Source: Sphingomonas sp. HMP9 (GTDB lineage: Bacteria > Pseudomonadota > Alphaproteobacteria > Sphingomonadales > Sphingomonadaceae). Taken from it: 64,000 bases of DNA. The position numbers and the translations under genes are program-made. Shown piece after piece: positions 8,334 to 17,495 of the stretch (positions are counted from its first letter, which is position 1; each line of letters begins with the position of its first letter). Location of the stretch: NCBI RefSeq assembly GCF_013374115.1, contig NZ_AP022673.1, positions 124,001 to 188,000 of the forward strand. The letters run 5' to 3'. Below the pieces are notes generated by a model. The model did not search any database, was not told the origin of the DNA, and saw nothing but the letters and a program-made list of their open reading frames with translations.

Positions 8334-9863
8334 ATGGCCCGCGCCGCATATTTCCGCAGTCTGCTCCTGAGTGTTGCGCTGACGTATAGCGCTGCACCAC
8401 TCCATGCGGAAACGTTGCGAGAGGCGCTGGTCAAGGCATACAACACCAACCCCACGATCACCGCGCAGCGCGCTACCCTGCGCGCCACCGACGAAAACGT
8501 GCCGATCGCCCGCGCTTCGGGACTGCCGTCGGCGAACGCGACCGGGGATCTCACCGAGTTCCTCGTCACGGGGCAGAACAATTTCGTCGCGCCGCCGCGT
8601 CAGGCCGTGGCACGGGCGAACGTGTCGGTCCCCTTGTACCTGGGCGGGCAAGTCCGCAATTCGGTTGCGGCAGCGAAAACCCGCGTCGAGGCAGGCCGCG
8701 CGACACTGCGTGGTACCGAAGCCGATCTGTTCACGAACGTCGTCGCGGCGTACATGGACGTGATCCGCGACGAGGCGATCGTCGGGTTGAACACGCAGAA
8801 CGTGCGCGTTCTCGACGTCAATCTCCAGGCCAGCCGCGACCGCTTCCAGGTCGGCGACCTGACCCGCACCGACGTCGCCCAGTCCGAGGCGCGTCTCGCC
8901 CTCGCGCGTGCACAGCTCCAGTCCGCACAGGCCAATCTGATCTCGAGCCGCGAAAGCTATATCCAGTTCGTCGGCACGCCACCCGGCACGCTCGATACAC
9001 CGCCGACGCTGCCGCATCTGCCCGATAGCCCGGCCTCGGCCGTGACCGTCGCCATCGACAACAATCCGGTGCTGATCGCGGCGGCCAGAGAGCGGGATGC
9101 GAGCCGCTACGACGTCGGTGTCGCCCGCGCGAGCCGGCTGCCACAGATCAGTGCGGTCGGTGGCGCCAGCTATACCAATTATCTCGGCTCGATTGCGTCT
9201 TCGCCCAGCGGCACCAGCACCATCCCCAACGCCAACAAGGCCGTGCAGGCCGGACTGTCGCTGACACTGCCGCTGTTCCAGGGCGGGCGCCCCGCCGCGC
9301 AGGTTCGCCAAGCCGAGGCGTTCCAGTCGCGCGCGATCGAGAACGTCACCGCGACCGAGCGCAACGTGATCGCGCAGGCGCGCTCCGCCTATGCCGTCTG
9401 GCGCTCGTCGGAGCAGGTGATCCAGTCGTCGGAAACCGCGGTCAACGCCAACAAGCTGAGCCTCGAGGGTGTCCGCGCCGAGAACAGCGTCGGCACGCGC
9501 ACGATCCTCGACATCCTCAATGCCGAGCAGGAATTGCTCAATAGCCAGGTGACTCTCGTGACCGCGCGCCGCGACGCGTATGTCGCCGGGTTCGCGTTGC
9601 TGGCCGCGATGGGCCAGGCCGAGGCGCGCGACCTGGGGCTCGACGGCGGCGTGCTGTATGACCCGGTGGCCAACTATAATCGCGTCCGACGGAAGATCTG
9701 GGATTTCGGCGGCGACGGAGAACCCGTGCCAGTCGCCACCCGTACCGCGCAGACGCCTGCACAGAACGCCACGGTTCAGGCGCAGTACGACCCGTTGCTC
9801 GATACGCCGGTTGACAGGAACCCCGCCTTGACGACAGGTAAGGACGCGCCGAGCCGCCAATAG
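8334..9863 (+). CDS. tolC: TolC-family outer membrane efflux protein
   Basis: TolC forms trimeric channels across the outer membrane and periplasm for type I secretion and drug efflux. The 509-residue product has a signal peptide (MARAAYFRSLLLSVALTYSA, cleavage after PLHA), then ETLREALVKAYNTNPTI, the standard start of the mature protein. Two structural repeats follow, each with an N-x-P segment (YNTNP, DNNPVLIAA), and the NSVGTRTILDILNAEQELLN motif is diagnostic of the second coiled-coil hairpin. I chose the ATG at 8334 because it places the signal peptide correctly. A popZ-like gene follows. Confidence 0.92.
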   Translation: MARAAYFRSLLLSVALTYSAAPLHAETLREALVKAYNTNPTITAQRATLRATDENVPIARASGLPSANATGDLTEFLVTGQNNFVAPPRQAVARANVSVPLYLGGQVRNSVAAAKTRVEAGRATLRGTEADLFTNVVAAYMDVIRDEAIVGLNTQNVRVLDVNLQASRDRFQVGDLTRTDVAQSEARLALARAQLQSAQANLISSRESYIQFVGTPPGTLDTPPTLPHLPDSPASAVTVAIDNNPVLIAAARERDASRYDVGVARASRLPQISAVGGASYTNYLGSIASSPSGTSTIPNANKAVQAGLSLTLPLFQGGRPAAQVRQAEAFQSRAIENVTATERNVIAQARSAYAVWRSSEQVIQSSETAVNANKLSLEGVRAENSVGTRTILDILNAEQELLNSQVTLVTARRDAYVAGFALLAAMGQAEARDLGLDGGVLYDPVANYNRVRRKIWDFGGDGEPVPVATRTAQTPAQNATVQAQYDPLLDTPVDRNPALTTGKDAPSRQ

Positions 9864-9889
9864 GGGCGCGCGGGGCTACGGGGTTTGGG

Positions 9890-10462
9890 ATGGTCCGGAT
9901 GGGGGATGTCAACGGCGAGCCGTCGATGGAGGAAATCCTCTCGTCGATCAAACGCATCATCGCGGAAGAGGGCGATACGCCCGGCCGGTCGCGCCGACCT
10001 GCGCGCGCGACGACGGCACCGGTCGACCTCGATCCCGCCTATTTTGACGGCGACCACGACGATGACGAGATTCTCGAACTGAGCGACCCCATGCCCGATC
10101 GTACGCCGCGCCCGCCCAAGTCCCCGGTGATCGGCGCCGGCGATACCCCGGCGGAGCCGCGCCATGCCGCCCCGCAAACCGTCGCGCCGAAGGCCGTGCC
10201 GAGCGCCAAGCCACAGCCGGCCACCGATGGCACGGCCGAGCCGATCGTCTCACGCCAGACCGCGGCTGCAACGCGCGCGCCGCTTGAGGCGTTGACGCGG
10301 ATGATGGTGAAACCCGAAACCGGCAATGACGGCACGCTCGAGGGACTGGTGCGCGAAATGCTGCGCCCGATGCTGCGCGAATGGATCGACGCGAACCTCC
10401 CCAACATGGTCGAGGACATGGTCTCGCGTGAGATCGCCAAGATCATGAACCAGCAGCCTTAA
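9890..10462 (+). CDS. popZ: PopZ-like cell pole organising protein (DUF2497)
   Basis: PopZ forms a polar scaffold that anchors the centromere complex in Caulobacter and relatives. The 190-residue product has the conserved N-terminal motif SMEEILSSIKRIIAEEGD (about residues 12-29), an acidic and Pro-rich central linker (about 30-130), and a C-terminal helical oligomerisation region, LEGLVREMLRPMLREWID then NLPNMVEDMVSREIAKI. The start could be the internal ATG at 9899 (MGDVNGEP). Placement directly before valS matches the order known in Caulobacter. The name is by family and context. Confidence 0.85.
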   Translation: MVRMGDVNGEPSMEEILSSIKRIIAEEGDTPGRSRRPARATTAPVDLDPAYFDGDHDDDEILELSDPMPDRTPRPPKSPVIGAGDTPAEPRHAAPQTVAPKAVPSAKPQPATDGTAEPIVSRQTAAATRAPLEALTRMMVKPETGNDGTLEGLVREMLRPMLREWIDANLPNMVEDMVSREIAKIMNQQP

Positions 10463-10528
10463 AGCTCTCGGTTCCCGGGCGCGGACGCGAGGCTGGTTTC
10501 CTCGCGCCACGCTCGCTAAGGCTCGCGC

Positions 10529-13456
10529 ATGAGCGAGCTTCCCAAAACCTTCGACCCTGCCTCCATCGAATCGCGCTGGTACGCGCATTGGGAGGCCAGC
10601 GGCCAGTTCCGCCCCGACCGCCCGAACGCCGAGCCCTGGACGATCGTCAACCCGCCGCCCAACGTCACGGGCAGCCTGCACATCGGCCATGCGCTCGACA
10701 ACACCTTGCAGGATATCCTCACGCGCCACGCGCGCCTGAAGGGCAAGGATGCGCTCTGGGTGGTCGGCACCGATCACGCGGGCATCGCCACGCAGATGGT
10801 GGTCGAGCGCCAGATGGGCGCGCTGACCCCGCCGCAGAAGCGCACCGACCTGACGCGCGAAGAATTCGTCGCGAAGGTCTGGGCGTGGAAGGAAGAGAGC
10901 GGCGGCGAGATCACGCAGCAGCTCCGCCGGCTCGGCTGCTCGATGGACTGGGCGAACGAGCGCTTCACGATGGACGAGGGCTTTTCGAAGGCCGTCCTCA
11001 AAGTGTTCGTCGACCTCCACAAGCAGGGGCTCCTGTACCGCGACAAGCGGCTGGTGAACTGGGATCCGGGTCTCGGCACCGCGATCAGCGACCTCGAAGT
11101 CGAGACGCGCGAGATCAAGGGCAGCTTCTGGCACCTGCGCTATCCGCTGGCCGACGGTTCGGGTTTCATCGAGGTCGCGACGACGCGGCCCGAGACGATG
11201 CTCGCCGACATGGCGGTCGCGGTGAACGCTGCGGACGAACGCTACACGCACCTGATCGGCAAGCAGGTGAAGCTGCCGATCACCGGCCGGCTGATCCCGA
11301 TCATCGCCGACGACCATGCCGATCCAGAGTTGGGATCCGGCGCTGTCAAAATCACGCCGGGGCATGACTTCAACGATTTCGAGGTCGGCAAGCGCGCCGG
11401 CATGGCCGCGGGCAGCATGCTCAACATGCTCGATGCGAAGGCGCGCGTCGTGCAGGTTGCGGACGGGCTGATCCCCGACGCGTTCCTCGGCCTCACGACC
11501 GCCGAAGCGCGCAAGGCGGTGGTCGCGCAGTTGAAGGCGGACGGCGTCCTGATCCCGCACCTCGACAAGGAGGGTGTCGAACACGACGCCGAACCCCGCA
11601 CGATCCAGACGCCGTACGGCGATCGCTCGGGCGTGGTGATCGAGCCGTGGCTGACCGACCAATGGTATGTCGACGCCAAGACGCTCGCCCAGCCCGCTAT
11701 CGAGGCGGTGCGGACCGGTGCGATCGATATCGTACCGAAGACGTGGGAGAAGACGTTCTTCAACTGGATGGAGAACATCCAGCCTTGGTGCGTCTCGCGG
11801 CAGCTGTGGTGGGGGCACCGGATTCCTGCGTGGTTCGGCTTCTCGAAGGAATGGCTGGAGCGCAATGCCGACAAGACATATGCTGAGATGGGCGCCGACG
11901 TGCTCAAAGGAGCATCGTCGGATCAGGTGATCTTCGTCGCCGAAACCGAAGCCGAAGTCGCTCAACAGGCCGAGGAATACTACGGCTCCGACTATCAGAT
12001 CGTCTTTTCTGAACTGGAAGGCGAAAGGGTCACGCTCGCGGGCAACCGGCCCGCCATATTCCTTAGCCGAGATAGTGACGTGCTCGACACGTGGTTTTCC
12101 AGCGCCTTGTGGCCCTTCGCCACGCTCGGCTGGGACGGCACAGAATCCCCCTCCCGCTTGCGGGAGGGGCTAGGGGAGGGCATGTCCACACAAGACACCC
12201 CGTCTGCGACAAGCCCTCCCCCAACCCCTCCCGCAAGCGGGAGGGGAGCTTTGGGCGGCCGCTACCCGAACGACGTCCTCATCTCCGGCTTCGACATCCT
12301 GTTCTTCTGGAACGCGCGGATGATGATGCAGGGGCTGCACTTCATGAAGGACGTGCCGTTCCGCACGCTCTACCTCCACGGCCTCGTCCGCGCCGCCGAT
12401 GGCGCCAAGATGTCGAAGTCGAAGGGCAATGTCGTCAACCCGCTCGGCCTGATCGACAAATACGGCGCCGACGCGCTGCGCTTCTTCATGGCAGCGATGG
12501 AGAGCCAGGGCCGCGACATCAAGATGGATGAGAAGCGCGTCGAGGGCTATCGCAACTTCGCTACCAAGCTGTGGAACGCAGCCCGGTTCGCGCAGGCCAA
12601 CGGCATCGTCGCGAGCACGACGCTGGAGGCGCCCCGCGCGGAGCTCGCGGTCAACAAGTGGATCATCGCCGAGACGATCGCGACGGTCCAGCAGGTCGAT
12701 CTGGCGCTCGCCGACTACCGCTTCGACGGCGCCGCCAACGCGATCTACCAGTTCGCGTGGAGCCGCTTCTGCGACTGGTATCTCGAACTGATCAAGCCGC
12801 AGGTGGTAGACGACGTGCGCGGCCAGATCGACGACGAATCGAAGGCCGTCGCGGGCTGGGTGCTCGACCAGATCCTGGTCCTGCTCCACCCGTTCATGCC
12901 GTTCATCACCGAGGAATTGTGGCACGCGATGGGCCCGCGCGATCATGACCTGATTGTCGCGCAATGGCCGATGGCGGATGCGCGGTCGCTCGATCCCGAG
13001 GCGAGCAAGGAGGTCGACTGGCTGATCCGGCTGGTGAGTGAAGTTCGAACCGTGCGGACAGAATTGAACGTACCACCTGGTGCTCGATTGCCTTTTGCAG
13101 TCACTGATGCGTCTCCAGAGACGGACGCAAGGTTGGGAAGGCATGCCGCAACATTAGCACGGCTAGCTCGAATCGAGCGCGGCGTTGCCATCGGAGGTGA
13201 GGCGCAGGTTGTCGTCGACGAGGCGACCTATGTATTGGCACTTGGCAGTGTCATCGACCTTGACGCCGAACGCGCGCGCCTGACCAAGGCGATCGCCGCG
13301 GCGGAGAAGGAGCGCGACGCGCTGTCGGGCCGGCTCGGCAATGCGAGCTTCGTCGAACGCGCCAAGCCTGAAGCGGTCGAGAAGGCCAAGGCCGACCACG
13401 CCGACAAGGCCGCCGAAGCCGCGCGGTTGCAGGCCGCGCTGGGGCGATTGGGCTGA
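10529..13456 (+). CDS. valS: valyl-tRNA synthetase carrying an in-frame palindromic-element insert
   Basis: This class Ia synthetase charges tRNA-Val and edits mischarged threonine. The 975-residue product has HIGH at residues 51-54 (LHIGHALDN), the CP1 editing domain with [14 protein letters not shown], the [14 protein letters not shown] segment, KMSKS at 627-631, and the C-terminal anticodon-binding domain and coiled-coil tail. Residues 540-573 are a 34-residue insert encoded exactly by a 102-bp palindromic repeat (12146-12247). It separates LGWDG from [15 protein letters not shown], which are nearly adjacent in homologues. The frame is kept, so the protein is probably active with a surface loop added. 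A stretch at about 13030-13260 uses codons that are rare in the rest of the gene. A second element of the same family starts six bases after the stop codon. Confidence 0.95.
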   Translation: MSELPKTFDPASIESRWYAHWEASGQFRPDRPNAEPWTIVNPPPNVTGSLHIGHALDNTLQDILTRHARLKGKDALWVVGTDHAGIATQMVVERQMGALTPPQKRTDLTREEFVAKVWAWKEESGGEITQQLRRLGCSMDWANERFTMDEGFSKAVLKVFVDLHKQGLLYRDKRLVNWDPGLGTAISDLEVETREIKGSFWHLRYPLADGSGFIEVATTRPETMLADMAVAVNAADERYTHLIGKQVKLPITGRLIPIIADDHADPELGSGAVKITPGHDFNDFEVGKRAGMAAGSMLNMLDAKARVVQVADGLIPDAFLGLTTAEARKAVVAQLKADGVLIPHLDKEGVEHDAEPRTIQTPYGDRSGVVIEPWLTDQWYVDAKTLAQPAIEAVRTGAIDIVPKTWEKTFFNWMENIQPWCVSRQLWWGHRIPAWFGFSKEWLERNADKTYAEMGADVLKGASSDQVIFVAETEAEVAQQAEEYYGSDYQIVFSELEGERVTLAGNRPAIFLSRDSDVLDTWFSSALWPFATLGWDGTESPSRLREGLGEGMSTQDTPSATSPPPTPPASGRGALGGRYPNDVLISGFDILFFWNARMMMQGLHFMKDVPFRTLYLHGLVRAADGAKMSKSKGNVVNPLGLIDKYGADALRFFMAAMESQGRDIKMDEKRVEGYRNFATKLWNAARFAQANGIVASTTLEAPRAELAVNKWIIAETIATVQQVDLALADYRFDGAANAIYQFAWSRFCDWYLELIKPQVVDDVRGQIDDESKAVAGWVLDQILVLLHPFMPFITEELWHAMGPRDHDLIVAQWPMADARSLDPEASKEVDWLIRLVSEVRTVRTELNVPPGARLPFAVTDASPETDARLGRHAATLARLARIERGVAIGGEAQVVVDEATYVLALGSVIDLDAERARLTKAIAAAEKERDALSGRLGNASFVERAKPEAVEKAKADHADKAAEAARLQAALGRLG
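12146..12247. repeat. palindromic element inside valS (family 3, CCCTCCCGC arms)
   Basis: Two inverted arms of about 34 bp, each a hairpin of the CCCTCCCGC/GCGGGAGGG type, flank a centre of about 33 bp. The same family recurs six bases after valS at 13462-13567. This copy is 102 bp long as delimited by its arms, exactly 34 codons, and codes for a Ser/Pro/Gly/Arg-rich peptide. Confidence 0.93.
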
Positions 13457-13461
13457 CCTGC

Positions 13462-13567
13462 TCCCCTCCCGCCTGCGGGAGGGGTCGGGGGAGGGGCGTG
13501 CCTCAAAAGCCGGACGCCGGTACGTACGTCGTGCCCTCCCCTGACCCCTCCCGCAAGCGGGAGGGGA
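13462..13567. repeat. palindromic element downstream of valS (family 3)
   Basis: This is the second copy of the element found inside valS: the arms share TCCCCTCCCGC and GCGGGAGGGG with inverted symmetry, while the centre differs. It opens a gene-free stretch of 359 bp that is otherwise filled by the family 2 element beginning at 13602. Confidence 0.92.
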
Positions 13568-13601
13568 AGGCGTGGTTGGAAGCCTTTGCGCTCTAACAAC
13601 T

Positions 13602-13704
13602 CCCCCCGGCGAAGGCCGGGGCCCCCTTTTTTCAACGTCGCTCGCTGCGCTGGCGCTCCATTACGGGGACCTTTCCAGTTGGGCCCCGGCCTTCGCCGGG
13701 GGGG
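13602..13704. repeat. palindromic element (family 2, CCCCGGC arms)
   Basis: The left arm is a hairpin CCCCGGC-GAAG-GCCGGGG and the right arm is CCCCGGC-CTTC-GCCGGGG, around a 40-60 bp centre that includes CCAGTTGGG-type sequence near the right arm. Family 2 copies also occur at 15351, 37741 and 37861. The remaining bases to the MATE gene (13705-13815) hold further G/C-rich partial matches but no gene. Confidence 0.88.
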
Positions 13705-13815
13705 CGGACCTACCGGCTTGTCCCGGCGTTCATTCCGCGGCTAGGCTGGGGCCCCGAGAGGGCGCCCGATCGTCCGCCAATCGATACCGAAAAACCGGCT
13801 TGACGGAGTGAGTGT

Positions 13816-15309
13816 GTGAGCGACCTGCAATCCGATGTCCGGCCGGGTAAGCCACCTCCCGGTGGCAGATCCGGCCCCAAACCCGGCCAACGCGATCTTA
13901 CCGCCGGGCATATCGGCCGCACCCTGCTCGCCTTCGCTCTCCCGACACTAGGCTCTAACATCCTGCAATCGCTCAACGGCTCGATCAACGCGATCTGGGT
14001 CGGGCGCTATCTTGGCGAAGGCGCGCTCGCCGCGACGTCCAACGCGAACATCATCATGTTCCTGACGTTCGGCGCGGTGTTCGGGTTCGGGATGGCGGCG
14101 ACGATCCTCGTCGGCCAGAGCTTCGGCCGCCACGACATCGACGGCGCGCGCCGCGCGTTCGGCTCGGCGGTCGGGCTGGTGCTCGGCGGGGCGATCGTCA
14201 TCGCTGCGCTCGGCTGGGTGTTCGCGCCCGAGATCCTGCACCTGCTCGCGACCCCCGGCGACGCGATGCCGCTCGCGCTCGCCTATCTGCGCGTGATCTT
14301 TCTAGGGCTGCCCGCGTCGATGATGATGGTGCTGCTGATGATGGGCCTGCGCGGCACCGGCGATTCGATGACGCCGCTCTGGTTCATGTTGCTCAGCGCG
14401 ATTCTCGACAGCGGGTTCAACCCGTTGCTGATCGCCGGGATCGGCCCGTTCCCGCAGCTGGGGATCGCCGGGTCGGCGATGGCGACGCTGATCGCCAGCC
14501 ATGTCTCGCTGCTCGGGCTGGTGCTCTATATCTACCGGCGCGACCTGCCGCTGCGGTTGCGCGGGCCTGAGCTGCGCTACCTCATCCCCGAGCGCGCGTT
14601 GACGGGTACGATCGTGCGGAAAGGCCTGCCGATGGGTGCGCAGATGCTCGTCATGTCGACCGCGGGGCTCGCGATGGTCGGACTGGTCAACCGGCTCGGC
14701 GTGGATACGGCCGCGGCCTATGCGGTGTCGCAGCAGCTCTGGACCTATATCCAGATGCCCGCGCTCGCGATCGGCGCGGCGGTCAGCTCGATGGCGGCGC
14801 AGAATATCGGCGCGGGCCGCTGGGACCGGGTCGGCGACATCACCAAATACGGCCTGCTCTTCAATATCGCGCTGACCGGCGCGATGGTCGGCGTGGTGAT
14901 CCTGTTCGACCGGCCGGTGATGACGCTGTTCATCGGCGGCGACAGCCCTGCGCTGCCGATCGCGCGGCATATCCAGCTGATCGCGAGCTGGAACTTCATC
15001 CTGTTCGGCATGACGATGGTGCTGTTCTCGACGGTGCGCGCGAACGGCGCGGTGATCGCGCCGCTGATCGCGCTGATCATCGCGCTGTATCCGGTGCGGA
15101 TCGGCTTTGCGCTGCTGGCCAAGCCGTGGCTTGGGCCGGATGCGCTGTGGTGGAGCTTCCCGCTGGGATCGGCGGCGACGCTGGCGATCGCGATCGGGTA
15201 CTACCGGTACGGCAATTGGCGGAAGGGTGCGCTGGTGGTTCCCGAGGATTGCGAAGAGGGCGCCCACGCGATGACCGAACCGGGCGGGCGGTTGCAGCCT
15301 ACGGGGTGA
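13816..15309 (+). CDS. MATE-family multidrug exporter
   Basis: MATE proteins export cationic drugs in exchange for Na+ or H+ across the inner membrane. The 497-residue product has a polar N-terminus (about 35 residues) and then twelve predicted membrane segments in two halves. The first half begins LLAFALPTLGSNILQSLNGS and contains IWVGRYLGEGALAATS, typical of NorM/DinF-type transporters; the second begins at about residue 260 (IVRKGLPMGAQMLVMS). The start is GTG with GGAG seven bases upstream. No regulator is adjacent, and the substrate cannot be told from sequence. Confidence 0.92.
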   Translation: MSDLQSDVRPGKPPPGGRSGPKPGQRDLTAGHIGRTLLAFALPTLGSNILQSLNGSINAIWVGRYLGEGALAATSNANIIMFLTFGAVFGFGMAATILVGQSFGRHDIDGARRAFGSAVGLVLGGAIVIAALGWVFAPEILHLLATPGDAMPLALAYLRVIFLGLPASMMMVLLMMGLRGTGDSMTPLWFMLLSAILDSGFNPLLIAGIGPFPQLGIAGSAMATLIASHVSLLGLVLYIYRRDLPLRLRGPELRYLIPERALTGTIVRKGLPMGAQMLVMSTAGLAMVGLVNRLGVDTAAAYAVSQQLWTYIQMPALAIGAAVSSMAAQNIGAGRWDRVGDITKYGLLFNIALTGAMVGVVILFDRPVMTLFIGGDSPALPIARHIQLIASWNFILFGMTMVLFSTVRANGAVIAPLIALIIALYPVRIGFALLAKPWLGPDALWWSFPLGSAATLAIAIGYYRYGNWRKGALVVPEDCEEGAHAMTEPGGRLQPTG

Positions 15310-15350
15310 GGCGAGGCAAAGCTTCTCTGTCAAAGGCTCCAGCACCAAGG

Positions 15351-15459
15351 CCACCTCCCCGGCGGAGGCCGGGGTCCAGTTGGGGGACGTTGCTAACGTA
15401 GCTCAATGCCCAGTTACTGCGACCTTTCCAACTGGACCCCGGCCTCCGCCGGGGTGGTG
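15351..15459. repeat. palindromic element (family 2)
   Basis: Inverted arms CCACCTCCCCGGC and its complement enclose hairpins CCCCGGC-GGAG-GCCGGGG and CCCCGGC-CTCC-GCCGGGG. The extended arms include TCCAGTTGGG on the left and CCAACTGGA on the right. It lies between the MATE gene and the convergent NYN-LOTUS gene. Confidence 0.9.
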
Positions 15460-15525
15460 CAATTATGGGCAGGTCGGTTGTGCCCCCGCCGCCCGTGCTC
15501 CAGGCCGCGCGTGTTCCGTGCCGCC

Positions 15526-16290
15526 CTACCGCAGCCGCTTCACGAACGACCGGCCACCTTCACGGCGCTCGTGCTGGAAGTTCGGGATCGTCTCGATCAG
15601 GTCGGACAGCCGGTTGAACCCGTAATTGCGCGCATCGAAGCTCGAGCGGTTGCCCGCCAGCTGGCCGAGTTCGGCGACGCTGGCATAGCCCTTCTCGTCG
15701 CGCTTCACCGCGTTGTACGCGTCGATCAGCAGCTTGATCACCTGTTCGTCGATCGGTTGCGCGGTCTTGGGGCGGGGGGCCGGGGCAGGCGCCGCCGCCT
15801 TCTCGCCCGCGACCGGCGCAGGAGCGGGCGCGGGCATCGGCTGCGACGTCTCGTTCAGCGCGCCCACGTCGATGAACCGCGTGCACGCCTGGCGGAACCC
15901 CTCGGGCGTGCGGCTGGTGCCGAAGCCGTAGACCGGGATGCCGTCCTGCCGGATGCGCGTCGCCAGCGGCATGAAATCGCTGTCCGACGACATGATCCCG
16001 AACCCGTCGATCCGCCCGCGGAACAACAGGTCCATCGCGTCGATCGTCATCTTCATGTCGGTCGCGTTCTTGCCCTTGGTCAGGTCGAACTGCTGCTGCG
16101 GCTCGATGCCGTGCTTGATCGACATGTCGCTCCACGCCTTCAGCGCAGGCTTGGACCAGTTGCCATAGACCCGCCGGACGTTGACCGTGCCGAGCTCGGC
16201 AAGGACGGTCAGCACCGGGTCGAGCGTGGCGGCGGACGCGTTGTCCGCGTCGATCAGGAGGGCGACGTTGCGCGTTGTGGTATCGATCAT
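15526..16290 (-). CDS. NYN domain protein with C-terminal LOTUS/OST-HTH domain
   Basis: NYN domains are PIN-like, metal-dependent RNA nuclease folds (LabA-like group). The 254-residue product opens MIDTTTRNVALLIDADNAS with the first acidic site and continues with GIMSSDSDFMPLATRIRQDG, holding further conserved Asp residues (about residues 1-150). A Pro/Ala linker (PMPAPAPAPVAGEKAAAPAP, about 160-185) joins it to a C-terminal helical domain (about 190-254: KGYASVAELGQLAG, then FDARNYGFNRLSDLI) that matches LOTUS/OST-HTH, a putative RNA-binding module. I chose the ATG at 16290 because upstream codons lack family sequence. Confidence 0.85.
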   Translation of the reverse strand: MIDTTTRNVALLIDADNASAATLDPVLTVLAELGTVNVRRVYGNWSKPALKAWSDMSIKHGIEPQQQFDLTKGKNATDMKMTIDAMDLLFRGRIDGFGIMSSDSDFMPLATRIRQDGIPVYGFGTSRTPEGFRQACTRFIDVGALNETSQPMPAPAPAPVAGEKAAAPAPAPRPKTAQPIDEQVIKLLIDAYNAVKRDEKGYASVAELGQLAGNRSSFDARNYGFNRLSDLIETIPNFQHERREGGRSFVKRLR

Positions 16291-16300
16291 GCGCGTGAGG

Positions 16301-16681
16301 TTAGCTGCGCCCGCGCCCCGCGTCCACGCTCCACGCGCCGCCGCCCGCCGCGGCGAGGTACAGGAAGACGAAGCAGTACAGCACCGCCGCCTCGCCGCCA
16401 TTGGCGATCGGGAAGGGGCCCTGCGGCAGATGCGCCATGAAATAGGCGACCGCGGACATGCCCGACAGCACGAACGCCACCGGCCGCGTGAACAGGCCGA
16501 CGATCAGCAGCCCGCCGCCGACGACCTCGAGCACGCCCGCGGCGGTGAGCAGCGGGGTCATCGGCATCGGGAACGGCGGCAGGCCGAAGAATTTCGAGAT
16601 GCCGTGGCTGAAAAACACGAGCGCGACGACGATCCGCATGACGCTGAGCAGGCGGGCGGACCAGGTGGCGGGTATCGGCAT
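16301..16681 (-). CDS. DoxX-family membrane protein
   Basis: The 126-residue integral membrane protein has four hydrophobic segments, with the family signatures RIVVALVFFSHGISKFFG in the first and GGLLIVGLFTRPVAFVLSG in the middle. DoxX proteins are often linked to thiol or redox stress, but the specific role is unknown. The start MPIPATW is supported by GAGG eight bases upstream. The NYN gene follows 10 bp downstream on the same strand, so the two may be cotranscribed. Confidence 0.88.
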   Translation of the reverse strand: MPIPATWSARLLSVMRIVVALVFFSHGISKFFGLPPFPMPMTPLLTAAGVLEVVGGGLLIVGLFTRPVAFVLSGMSAVAYFMAHLPQGPFPIANGGEAAVLYCFVFLYLAAAGGGAWSVDAGRGRS

Positions 16682-16777
16682 GCGGAGATCCTCGGTGTCG
16701 TTGCGACCCTGAAATGTACCACGCGGCACGCCCGGTCAATTTACGTAAATCGAAACGTATCGTTGACGCAGGCTCCA

Positions 16778-16900
16778 ATCCTCCCCCGCCAGGGGGAGGT
16801 GGCACCGAAGGTGACGGGGGGGAGGACACGGAGCAAAGGTTTCGCTTACCGCCCCCTCCGTCTGGCAAGCGCCAGACACCTCCCCCTGGCGGGGGAGGAT
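16778..16900. repeat. palindromic element (family 4, CTCCCCC arms)
   Basis: The left arm hairpin is CTCCCCC-GCCA-GGGGGAG and the right is CTCCCCC-TGGC-GGGGGAG, in inverted orientation around a roughly 70-bp centre. The element ends exactly at the base before the greB stop codon. A diverged relative lies at about 63484-63600. Confidence 0.9.
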
Positions 16901-17377
16901 TCACGGATAGGCGATCGCCATCACCTCGTACTCGCGCTCGCCCGCAGGAAGGTCCACGCGCCGCACGTCACCGATCGCAGCCCCGCGCAGCGCCCGTGCG
17001 AACGGCGAGTTCCAGCCGATCCGGCCATTGCTCGCGTCGGTCTCGTCGTCGCCGACCAGCGTCAAAGTCCGCTCGGCATCATCCTCGTCCGCGACCGTCA
17101 CGCACGCCCCGAACCACACGCGCGACCGATCTTCCTGCACGGCGGGATCGACGACCTTGGCCGCCTTCATCCGCTTCGACAGCCAGCCGAGCCGCCGGTC
17201 GATCTCGCGCAGCCGCTTGCGGCCGTAGATGTAATCGCCGTTCTCGGAACGGTCGCCATTGCCTGCGGCCCAAGAGATCACCTCGACGAGCGCAGGTCGT
17301 TCGGTCGAGAGGAGCTGCTCGTATTCGGTGCGCAACACCGCGTAGCCGGCTGGGGTAATGTAGTTCGGGCGGTCCAT
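16901..17377 (-). CDS. greB: transcription elongation factor GreB
   Basis: GreB rescues backtracked RNA polymerase by inserting its coiled-coil tip into the secondary channel to promote RNA cleavage. The 158-residue product starts MDRPNYITPAGYAVLRTEYE and has the GreB-specific block SWAAGNGDRSENGDYIYGRK followed by RLREIDRRLGWLSKRM (coiled coil, about 1-75), whose tip carries the acidic pair. A C-terminal FKBP-like domain follows (GDDETDASNGRIGWNSPFAR). An upstream ATG at 17392 is in frame. Longer starts run into the repeat at 17406 and are unlikely. Confidence 0.93.
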   Translation of the reverse strand: MDRPNYITPAGYAVLRTEYEQLLSTERPALVEVISWAAGNGDRSENGDYIYGRKRLREIDRRLGWLSKRMKAAKVVDPAVQEDRSRVWFGACVTVADEDDAERTLTLVGDDETDASNGRIGWNSPFARALRGAAIGDVRRVDLPAGEREYEVMAIAYP

Positions 17378-17405
17378 ACGCGTCCGTATCATGTTCTGCG
17401 CTACC

Positions 17406-17486
17406 GTCATCCTGACGAAAGTCAGGATCCAGAGCCACCAAGGACCACCGCCCGTTACCCTGGATCCTGACTTTCGTCAGGATGAC
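17406..17486. repeat. palindromic element (family 1, GTCATCCTGAC arms)
   Basis: An 81-bp element framed by GTCATCC and GGATGAC. Each arm is a hairpin with stem ATCCTGAC/GTCAGGAT and loop GAAA on the left or TTTC on the right. The centre carries GTTACCCTGGATCC. It lies between the 3' end of the lytic transglycosylase gene and the 5' end of greB. Confidence 0.95.
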
Positions 17487-17495
17487 GCAAAGGTC

